A stretch of DNA of 64,000 bases from Prinsepia uniflora. Its lineage: Eukaryota > Streptophyta > Magnoliopsida > Rosales > Rosaceae. Position 1 is the first letter of the stretch. The number at the start of each line of letters is the position of its first letter. Under the pieces are notes generated by a model. It did no database searches. It had not been told where the DNA came from and saw only the letters and a program-made list of their open reading frames with translations. Below, piece by piece: positions 48,101-60,100 of the stretch. The translations under genes and the position numbers were made by a program. The stretch spans positions 10,001-74,000 of the forward strand of contig CM064873.1 in assembly GCA_032719365.1 (NCBI GenBank). The letters are read 5' to 3'.

Positions 48101-51100
48101 TTAGTCCATGCTGCGTCTACCATGTTTGCCGGCTTCTCTCCGTCGAGTGCATCATCCAAGTCTTGTTGTATCAGTACGTTCTTCATCATCCTTTGCCAGT
48201 TCGTGAAGTCATCCTTGACGTCAAAAGGTTTTAATGCAGGTCCTAGATCTGCATTCATCTTTCCTTTGGACATCGCATAACCCCTTGAGCCAAGCTCTGA
48301 TACCAATTGTTAAATAACCCTAGCCGGATCTGGTTCTTTAATGTAACCAACGGTAATAGACTAAAAACTAGCAATATTTAGGAAACTTAGAAACACACAA
48401 GAATTATACTGGTTCGGCAGAACTTTTGCCTACGTCCAGTTGTGATTTCTCTTGGTAGAGAAATCACGGCTCCTTTTATTAATAATAGAGATTACAGAAC
48501 TTTTGTAACCCTAGAACTAATCTCAAAAACTTTTAGCTGTTCTAACTGTTTTTCCTCTCTTAGAAATAAGCCTTGCCTCACCCTATTTATAGGTATAGAG
48601 TTGGCATACATGTCCCAAGGCTGATTGAATTCCTCTTCCTAAGAGGGATAGGAATTTACACTTATTTTAAACCTAATTAAATAGGGAAACCAGAAATTCT
48701 TTCCTAATCCCTTTTGGATAAGAATTGGTATACCTCTAATTTTTCTAAAACAATCATAAACCAACTAGGACATAATTGACGAGCCAAAAACCTAACATTA
48801 CGAACAGGAGGAAATTTGTATTCTTGAATAGCAGGAGTAACTGGCTTGGTTTTTATGCACTGCATCATAAGCATGTCTAATAACTTGGTTGGCCAACATA
48901 CATTGTATTTCAGGGTTTTCAATTAGCTTCCCAAAATGTAATTTAGATTCAACCTTTAACATTAGTTTTTAGACAAATAGTTGAAAGTCTTTTTTGTTCA
49001 CTTAAATAAATTAAATGGTTGACAATTTACAAACACGAAACTAACACAACCAAGGGATGTTTACCAAAGTGAGTATTGCTGAATAACGGACTGAAGTGAT
49101 GCTATGCCTCATAAATGGCCACAAACGGGGTGCCAGAGTTGACAACATGAAAGGATTATCCTGCGAAATTATTCCTTCTCCAGCATCATCAATGCTACCC
49201 AATTCATTTAAATCAAACTCTAGGTTCTCATGCAATGTCAATGCCTCAAAAATCTTAGGAATCATCTCTTCCTGGGAATATATTTCCGCCAACAGATTCA
49301 TTACGCTGCAAAAAGAAACATCAATGATTGAACTAAGCACTAAGATGCCAATAGTACCAAAGTGGGTTATGAGTAATGTGTCTCTGAGCTATATTATCAA
49401 GCGTGTATGCACAAACTCACCCACACACAACCACCTGTTATGTGGATAAGATATGTGCACTTTGTTTATCTTCCTCATCATAAATGAACATTAAAATTTA
49501 AACAGAACTGAGTTGTACTTCTTGTTTCCTCTGGCAGGAACTCAAAATTTCTTACAAAAATTGGAGTAAAAAAAATATGGACAAGTCCATAAAATCCTAG
49601 ATGCAAATACGAACTAACAAAGACAAGAAGAATTAATATTGAAGGATAAATCTACTCTACCTTTGCATATACGACAATCCTCCCCAAGTATCTGTGAGAT
49701 ATGTCTTCCTAAGGATTCTGATAGCTCCCTATAGTCTCTAAATTCAACTAGCTTGCAATCTCATATTTAATTACTATTACCTAGGCCATGGTGCCTCCCT
49801 TGCTAAAGAAAATCTCCATAGCCACTTAGCAAGCAACGCCTTTGCACATGGTTCACACTTGGTACTACATCCATCAATACATCACAAACCATTGAAGAAT
49901 TTTTAACCATATCAGGTGCAAACCCTCCCAGAAACTGACCAAATCCAAAAACCAAACTCACACGCCTGTACTACATATTTTTGCACCACTCACCTTGAGG
50001 AACTCTGTACCATACAATGCATTAACCATCCCAGAAAATAAGAACCTAATACATACCACACGTTAAACCTCCAAAGTGAAAGTACGTGATTTCTAGGTAT
50101 AATATTACAAATCAAATTAAATGACTCAGATAAAAAGATTTCGTTCAGAGATGCATCCTACTCATGAATGACACAACGCACAGTACTAGCATGTTCAACA
50201 TTGCATCAACACGATGTCGAAAGCTTTAAATCATAGGCTACAACTCTTTCGAGAATATTAAATTATGCTACATGTAATTTCCAAAGTTATTATTATCATC
50301 CACTCTGAAGTATTAAAATTCATATTAACAGCTCAAGGATCCGAAAAAATTTAAATAACAAATTTGTTCACTAAAGTGAATGCGCACAGGTATTTCCTTT
50401 TTTTCTTCTTCTTTTCTTTTTTTCTTTTTTTCTTTTCTGAAGTATCACAGATGTGAGCTTATTGCTCACAATACTTTAAAAAGCCTATGATGTGTTGATA
50501 ACAACAGCAAAAGAGAGTGGCATTAAGTAGCAAGTCATATCACAAAATATCAACTAACAAGTACCTGCTAGTGGATGGACTTAAATCATCCAAATCAAGT
50601 AATATATCCCAAAGCAGCATCACTATAGAATGCAAAGTTTGACCATTTAAGGCAACAATAGCAGCGGCGGTAGGTATTAAGGCATCTGCAGCTACTGCAC
50701 GAACATCATCATCAGGATCCTCCAGGCCAGCTTTACATGCAGGCAGGACTCGGTCAAGCAAGTTATGTAGCATCTCCTGGCCCAATCAAGAGAAACATCG
50801 AAACAATGAAATGAGATTGAAAAGAATCATAATCATGCAAGAAGCAACCATCAAAACAAAAAAGAGAGAAGTTTGTCACAGGTAATGTAGAAAATGCAGA
50901 TTTTTTCAGCAGTTACATTTCCACTAATGTTCCTCAGCAGTTTCGTGAAGTCAATCCTATTTATGTCTTTGATTTTTTTCCGTCCCAAGCTTCACTAAGA
51001 AGTAACTTGAGAACAACAGAAAGCCCTTTTTTCAAGGACTGGGTATGGTGACGAATTTACCACCCACTTGGAAACCATTGGTTTTCAGTTTTCAGTATTT

Positions 51101-54100
51101 CATGCTGGAGATAGAGAAGTACAGGATAGAAAAGAGTGATATAGTGGATAAAGGAAAGATGGTGGGAGGACCCACATCTCAGGCACAAAAAATATAAACT
51201 AAAAACTAAACGGTTTTATCAAATAGGCCTAAGATTTTTCGGAAAGATGAAATTTTTGTTTCGTAAGAAAGGTGTACAACCAAGAGGACATGTAAACCAT
51301 CTGGAATAATGTCAGATAGAGAAAGACAAGCTACATTAATTAGAAGAGTGATACAAAATGTGCTCTTAATTTGGAAAGATGAAAGAGTTACATCAATCAG
51401 AAGAAACCAGAATTACTCATCACACTGGCTTCCAGTGTAATATCACAGATAGCGATATGTTCTCTACAAATGGGACCTTAATTACCAGCTTCACTCTGTG
51501 TGTCAACCTCCTCTGAATTTAGAGAATATTGTCTCTTCCTTCCAAACTTTATTGGGAGGCTGCTATTTTAAGATGATGAGATGTAAAAACTACCAAGGCT
51601 TTTTTGGAGGGGATAGTAAGGCAAAGGTGTCATTCTTTTGTGGTGTCATTATTTCGGTAATAAGGCTGGAAGAACTAGAATGCACTTTCATGTTGTAGAG
51701 AAGTTGGAATGGAGATTTTGTGGGATAAGCTTATTGCAGTAAAGGGCTTATTTTTTAACTGATTCTGGCGAAGTTCCTCTCTTCGCTATATGATCAGATT
51801 CAAAAGCCTATTAATAATATTTCTCATAAATATGAAACAAGTAAAGAACCCCAAAATATCTAAGCCCATTACAGGAACAGAAGTCTGTAAAGCTTTTCAC
51901 TTAGATGCAGACCGTTCTGGTTTTAATGTTCTAGTTTGGTTGTTGATCCCCCTTACTTTTTCTGAAAGGGAAGAATTGGCAAGACCTAGAATTTAGCATG
52001 CCATAGCATTTATCAGATAGGAAACAAGAACTTTTGCAAAAAAGAGAATGATACAAGAAAATATGGATTAGAAATCCATCAAGAAAGAATATATGAAAGC
52101 CATATATCTGGCATCTGGGTCCTATGTTTTATGTTAAAACCCACTCATGTACAACTAAAAGATTTAACTAGCCTAGATTTCAAGCATATAGAACAACACA
52201 AAAACTATATTCATAATCATAACCAGCACCAACATGTTTGAAGGAAAAAATGTTGTAGCACCCACATAGCACCTTCTAAGTAGGCTGTCAACTATCACAA
52301 CCACAACGAACCACCATAAAAAATTTGGGAAACAGGAAGAATTAACCCCAAACATAATTTAAAATCTGAGTCCACAAAACGCTGACATGCTAGCAGACCC
52401 CGAATTATCTCAAAGAACTACTAACAGAAACAAATGCTTACCTGCCGCACTGCCACAAGATACTTAATACCCAAAAGACTTCCATGACGAATCTCCCATT
52501 CTGGTCTACACTGAACAAATAGGAATACCAGAATCATAAAACCACAACACCCATAATATTAGTAACAACGTACAACCAGCATACAGCCTATAAGCATGGA
52601 AATGGGATTCAATGACAGTTACCTGCATCTTCAGTAAGATATTCAACGTTTCATGAACTAATGTGGGATGCATGTATTTGAAAACAACACCCAATGCTTG
52701 AGCACAAGTTTCACGTACTGGGGCAACAACCTGATCAGAGACATAATCTCCAAAACTGCAACCATACATAGCCACATGATTTAGAGTTTAAAAAATGGAA
52801 GCTTAAGTTTTTTTTTTTTTTCGTGTTAGAAAAAGAGGCATGCATGATAAAAATTATACCGGTCTAGTGACAATACACACAAGAAACGAATGGCACAATC
52901 TTGCAGAAATTCGCAATTTTTAAGCCATGAATGCCTAGCCAATTTAACCAAGTTCAACATATCACTATTTTCAGTGAGCCTTTTCAGCACATCCATTTTT
53001 TGAAAGGATCCCTGATTATCAACATGACCCTTCACCTCAGTGGCATAAGATTCGGGTTCCCCTTTAAGAGAGCTAACATGAAGTTGACCATTAACCTGCC
53101 CAGAAGGTGACCTACACCTGCCATCTTCTGCCTGTACATTGATATCAAAATCCTCATCCTTGCTGTAAGAAACCATTGTGTCCATGAATGGAGACGAAAC
53201 ATCTTCAAACTTCGGCTTTTTCAGTTTTGGTCCAGATTCATCAATTGGAACTTGCATATTCAAATCAATCTCTCTGTCCCTCTTCATTGTATAAGCTCTG
53301 CATTTATTTTCTAATTCTGCTAGCATTGCACCCTCCAGGTTCAAATCAGGCATAAGTATTCCAGCGGAAGCACCTTGATGAGTTAAAATTTCTCTCAAAG
53401 CCATCACACTACCATGGCGTACCTCCCAAACTTGGAATAAAAAATTGAAAACAAAACTGTGAGACAAAATATCACTTGAAGTTTGCACCAAACTGGTAGC
53501 CTATGCCCCACTCTTAACAGGAGCAATTAAAATAATAGAAGCCAACCTGGATCAAACATATCTAGGATTAGTTGCTCAACAAAACTATGGAAAGGCCATC
53601 GTCCATCTCCATCATGTTCAAAGTTCTCCTCATCATGATCGAAGTCCATAGATTCCTATAAAATTAATCAACATTACAATAATATGCATCCTAACACAGG
53701 ACAAGAGCAAAGCAAACTATCAACTGAACCATAATTAGGATATCTACACTTTCAGCGACAACAGGAGGAGACAAAAGTGAAGAAAGTAACCAAAGTAATT
53801 CTGCAACTGAACCACAAGTAGGAAACTTACACCTCAATGTCAAACAACATGAAACGTAAATAAAAATAGCACACCTATAACTGAATCAATCCAAAGAAAT
53901 CAGCCTGTCTATGGAAATTAAGTGCCCAGCGAGGCAGCTTCCAAATATCCCAGCCAGTATTTTTTTTTTTTTTATAAGAAACAAATCTAGCTAGGACAAG
54001 CATGAACTTTCTAAAATTTTGAAATCTGAAACAAAACTATTTATCCATACTATAGATTTAAGTTATAATCAGCAGTAAAATACTAAAATTCAAATTAAAT

Positions 54101-57100
54101 AGTAACCTTTTTATGACACGTAATAAAAATCTATTGCAGAGCTAAAATAACAATAGAAAATTAGTGAACCAGAAGCCACCAACAAATCCAAAATACACCT
54201 CCTGCTAATTATCTCTCCTTCTTTTCTTTGACTGTATAACCATCCTCTTCATGAACATCTCATGACGGAACAAGAATTAGTTCTAAATCAAAATATAATA
54301 CGATATTCAAGCTTACTTCGAATTCATGTAATGCATAATTTTACATATGAATATAGATGTAAATGAACCCAAGATAAAATCACACAAACCATAGCTTACC
54401 TTCATGTATTTCAACGATTTTAAAAAAAATACAATAACTTTCCTCTTTTTAAATTTTGAATTAAATAAAATTAATTTATTACTTGGGATAATCAAATTAT
54501 TCACCATGACTAGATTTCAATTGATAATAAAATCTTGATTAAAACTTTCAATTGTTGGACTGAAATTAAAACTTCTAACTAATAGAAATATATAAATTTG
54601 AAATACTTTTTTCAACTATACAACTAAGGCTTAATCAAAAGAAAATAACATACAAAAAAAACAGCACTTTGGCTTCGGAACAAGAACAGTTGCCGCAAAG
54701 CTTCCTCCAAGGAACTTTTTTTTTAACACACTTCCTAAATATAAATGAGCAAAACAATAGGCAATAACAAAATCTATATACAAGGCTTTAAATCATCTAC
54801 CAAGTGAGAAGCCTCCATATGAAATAGCAAAATCATACAACATTAAAATGGATACCACAAAAAATATTAATCAACTGGCAATCTAGTACCTTATTAGTCC
54901 CAAATGAGTCGGGACACGAGCCCTTTGGTGTTATATTTTGAGCACATGATACCTCCATATCCCCATCCTCAGACCAGCCCTTTAATTGGTCTTTTGAGTT
55001 GATTTTCGCTTTTCGTTTTAGAAGATTCAATTCCCTTGGACTTGGCCTTTTTGACAAGACACTAGGAACCATATTTGCAACTAACTGCTGGATATTATGT
55101 GATGTATAAACTCTTGGATTAGTCCCATTCCCATAGGAGTTGTGCAAAATAAGGTCTTCATCTTTTATCATATCATTCACATCCATGAACTGCTCACAGA
55201 TATCCAAACCTATATAACAATGAGATTTCCATTAGACCCTAGAGATTGAATTACAAGTCAGGACACTAACTACATTCTCTAAAAATAAAAAATTGTAAGC
55301 TATTATAGCTTAACTAATGAAAGAATAAACATGCTAACAATATTCCAAATAAGTAAGTTAAACATGCTAAATACGGATTTTGATATTTCATTAACTCTTC
55401 CACCCATGCTGCAGAACTGCACGGATTAGTGAAATACTAACATATCAGGTTTTTGAGTTCATTGTGGCATGTGTATGAGTATTGTGAGGACCCGTGCCAT
55501 GGAGGCATGGTTAGTAATCCCACATCGCCGGGGGGGGGGGGGGGATCTGGGGGATGCTGTGTGAGCGCGCATCTATCCAACAGGAGGCCTTTTTGGAGCT
55601 CACTGGCTTTGGATTCCTAGGGAACTCCAAAGTTAAGCGAGTAGCGGCTGGTGCAATCCCAAGATGGGTAACCCACTGGGAAGTTGCACGTGAACTCCCG
55701 AGAACAAAACCGTGAGGGTTGGGCCCAATGCGGACAATATCCCGTTGGAGAAGGTCGGGTCGTGACAGTATAGTGTACAGGTATTTCTTTTTTGGCTATT
55801 CTTTTGTAATGGGAAGACTGTTGTAAGCTATATGATTGATAGTCTACAATATATTTCGGTTTTGGAGTGAAAAAGTAAGAAAAAGAAATTACCATTTATA
55901 ACATGCTCGAAAGACCAAAAAAAAAAGAACCCTATGCTTGTATAATATTGGGTTAGCCTAGCAATCTTTTGGAGTCACAAGTGCTTGGCCAAGAAATTTT
56001 CTCTTTCTTTGTGTTGCAACTACAAAGAAACTTCTATTCTTTAGAAACATCATTCTCATTTCAAAAAAAGACACTTTTATTTCCTACGATTTCCCATATC
56101 AAGAAATCATGGGCTTTCAGCTAGACAATAGGGTAAACTTCGATTCACGTTTTACTTCGTATATTGATTGAATATAAATTTTGGAAATTTATTCATTTAC
56201 TTTTTGTGTTGTATGTAGATTAATGCTTATAATATGTCATTTTACAAAATTTTAAATAATGTTAGCTGTTAGACATCTTCTCTATTTTTTGGGGTTTTCT
56301 TTTCCAGTTTACTCTTTTAGTGGCTTTCTTAACCACTTTATTTGTTTCTATGGCTTTGCGAAGTTGCAATACTAGTCTTTTTCTCAAAAAGAAAAGAAAA
56401 AACACTTTTATTGGACATCTCATTACAACTGTAACAGACCTCCTACACATTTCCCAGATTTATCCTTATGAAAAAATAAATAAATAAATCTAATAGAACA
56501 GTCAATACAGCATAACCGGAGAAGTCCTAAATCAAATAAAAGGTCAGATAAGTGTGCCCAATGACAATCAAATTTTATTCCCATAATTGAAATTTAATGA
56601 CTTCCAACAAACAGATTCTAAGATGGTAAAGTGTTTACAGTTTCTTTTCTCTTGCTTCGGACAAAAAAGTGCAAGTAATAACTTACTAACCTAACCGACG
56701 TCGGAGTGTTTGCTTCTGTCGAGCCAATTTTTCCCTTGGGTTCTTCACATGATCATTTGTGACATCATATTCCTGAATCCAAAATTGGGTGCATCCAACA
56801 AAAAACTCAAGACAAGCATAGTTTTTTCAAACAGACAAAAAAATAATTAACGTAAGAATCATACTAAAATAATATGGATACTTCACATCTGCCATTCCAA
56901 AAGTAAACCACATCGCTTTTTTGTATGAGAAACACAAACACTAATTAAAATAAAGAGTAATGGCATTCAAAATTCTTGCAGTGTTCAGCCTTCTTAGTTA
57001 ATTAAGTGGGTAGACCATTATCATTTTCATTTAATGAAAGAATGGATCCACACCAAAAAAAAAAGGCACAACGGCATAGCTCCTTTCAGAAATTTAAAGG

Positions 57101-60100
57101 TAAAGCATTACAAAACATTTAATCAATGTAAAAAGAAAAAATAAAGAGCATTACCTCCTGTTTTAACTCCAAGAATTATCTCTTCTAACTTTTTATATAT
57201 TTTTAATCCTATTTTAAACCCCCAATTTAACAAAACTTGATGTCACTTTTGATTTAACCAGGTTTACATTTTAATAAGACTCAAACTACTGCCTACATCA
57301 AAATGTATTGAATAATATTAACAATTCTCACTAGCATCGATATTATCAGAATTTATGGATATTCCTTTTGTCTTCCAATTCACTTGACTGGAAAGATGAT
57401 ATTGTTTGATAGTTAAGATTGGCCCTTGGCTTTTGTGAGTTTTGTTTTGTTCTCTTAAGGGGGGACTTCTGGTCCTCATTTCTAGTTCTAATGTACAATT
57501 ATGTTCACCTCAAAAGAAAATAATTAAAAATAACATAAATTGATAAAAACTAAGAACACAAACAACTTCCGCAACCCTTCCACTTCAGCATACCCACCCA
57601 CCTCAGCCAAAGACACACCATCCTCCATCTAAGTTCAAAATCAAAACAACGACAACCCCTCAAAATCAAGCATGCAAAAAGACACCCAAAAAAAAAGGAG
57701 AAGGAGAATATGGCTCAACAGAGAAAGAGAGGACCTGTGTTGGGTTTGCATGTGTGGGGTATAGATGGGTAGTCAGGGGAGTGGTGAAGCTGGGTGGTTT
57801 TGGAGTGCAGTCAACATGTTTCAGGGGTGAGTGGCTTGCCTAGAACAGATTAAACTGGAATTACAGGACAAAGACAATCTAGTTGAGGGAACCAAACATG
57901 TATCGCTACACAGATAGCAAAGTACTTTCATCAGTGAAACGAATAAATTTTGCAGCCGCAGAAGCACAGGAACTTGACGTTACTCTAGTTCTTCCTCAAA
58001 TTCTTGTCCTTCAACTCAGTAGTCCAAATTATCTTCTACAAGAACACCCACAACTTGTTCTTTTTTCTTATAAGCACTAGGTCTTGCTCTTAAGTCCTTT
58101 CTTTTTCTGTTCTTTTTTCCAAAGTTTTTTTCGATCATATACAAGATGGTGTCTGATTTTAACTGTATGGGCCACCTTTGCAATTTAAGGTAGTTCAAAT
58201 CCTAATAATTCTTAAAAGAACAATTAGTGGGTAAATCAAAAGTACCCTCCAAGTTCTTCAAATTTTTAGCAGTTTACCCTAATAATTATTGACCCTCGGT
58301 CTACTAATCACATCTGCATTTTAAAACCACGGCCTTAATAGGTTCATAAAGTTTTTGTTTTTTTCATTGTGGCACAATTACATTTAAAAAAAAAAATAGT
58401 TCACAATTACTAGGTTGATAATTGCCAACTTCTATTCCATAGATATCAACAAACATTAACAGAAAAAAATCTAGAAATTCCTCATGAAATTGACAATTTA
58501 AGGAAATTGCTTATTGTGAATAAAGAGTCACAAAGTGAAATTTAAAACTATAAAGGGGTGGAATTACAGCTATGTAAAGAAAAAAAAATATACTGCTTTA
58601 CCTGTCCACCAGATGCCAACAGAGCACCAAACTCCAAAACCTTGTTGAGATCAAAGCTGTAACAGTTGGGAAATTTAAAATTTAATCTACAAATTGGCCT
58701 CCGAGAGCTTCAACTATTCAAAAGAACAAATCAAGAGTCATCTGGGTAAGAAAAAAGCATAAATAATGATACCCACCTTCTAAATGACGTTCCAGCAATG
58801 TTAGAATCAAAAATAGGGAAAGCAACCATATCTTCAACAGCACCGGATATCCCAGCATCGGACATCTTCGATTTTATACAAGCAAAGAGTTCCATCAAAG
58901 AGGTATGCTTAACATTCTCAGCAATAGCCCCAACTGCTTGAGCAGCAGCAACCCTTGTATCCCAGTTTTTGCTACTAAGGTATTGGGAAACCTAATCTCA
59001 CAACAAACAAATCTTAAGATATGATTTTCCACACAAAACAAATTAACAAATCCAAAAATAGGAAAATCTGAGTTACACAAACTGACAAAAAACTTAGCAC
59101 AACAAAAAATTGCCTCCCACAAAAAATTCCTCATCAACCCTCAATACCTTCCAACCAAATGATCTTCAATTTTAATCAGAGAAATGGAAGGCATCACTCC
59201 CAATCAGACATTGTTAGTCAACGTATGTCAGTGACCCATATAAAAGGCCACTTTATCTTGCTCGAAAATGATTCAAAGAAATTTCTATATAAACCATATC
59301 TCTTTAAGTAATCCATAATCATCCATTAGAGCTATTGGTGTCATTCCAAGAAACCCTAGTTGGAATGAGTTCAGATTTCTCTCTCCCTTTCTTCTCCTAA
59401 TTCATTCCCATAACAAATAAATTCCAATACCCACTCTGTTTTACTTCTATTGAACCTTCATGAGCCTTAACATCCATGTGAAAGCATCAGACTTCATCTA
59501 TACAGTACACTGGGACTTTATGCAAGGTCTGTGTACTAGGCATAATGAAAAATTTTATTACTTATAATGTATTTTCTTGGCCTGCTAGTCAGATTTAACC
59601 TCAACAGTATATGGTTGTCCATGTTTATTGTCTTCCCCAAAGCTGCTTAAGAAAAATTTTATAGACTAAACAAAATTTTATCATAGACTAAACAAAATGT
59701 TTTATAATAATAATGAACCACATCTGGAGAATTTTACATTTATATTGTCAAGAATCTGCCATAGAGGGGAACATGTTTTATAGACTACATCTGAAAACCC
59801 AAAATCATGCCAAAACTACACAGGACCTCCTACACCAAAGTCAAACATCACAAAACTGTTACATGTCCAGCCATTTTGAATCCCTTTTGCAATGGCACAC
59901 CACAGTTTCATGTATGGCTATAAATGGTCCCTAAAGGGTTACAAAATGCATGAAACACTGATCGAAGACAGCAATAAGAAAATAATTTGGTGCTAAATTG
60001 ATCAAATGAGAAAAATTTGATCTTAAATGTTCAGTCATGAATCCGTCCTAAAGTTGATGGTTTCCTGGTTTTTTGCTGGAAGGGCATAGGTGATCATCAT

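Larger units (their letters stand above)
39993..48797 (-). mobile_element. Copia element C, full-length, minus strand, in BTAF1 intron 12
   Basis: LTRs at 39993-40481 and 48308-48797 (489 and 490 bases; TGTTAAATAA...CCTAACA on the plus strand), flanked by TTACG on both sides (39988-39992 and 48798-48802). Read on the minus strand the 5' LTR is the right one, with primer-binding site TGGTATCAGAGC at 48305-48294. The LTRs differ by roughly 14 positions by eye, about 3%, so this is the oldest Copia insertion here. It lies in the same direction as BTAF1. Element D is nested within its integrase region. Excluding D the element is about 5.2 kb. Confidence 0.95.

Noticed and set aside
55622..55705. 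Possible genuine 5S rRNA gene
   Set aside because: The 5S 5' end is missing and the block lies inside a bounded LTR with a target duplication.
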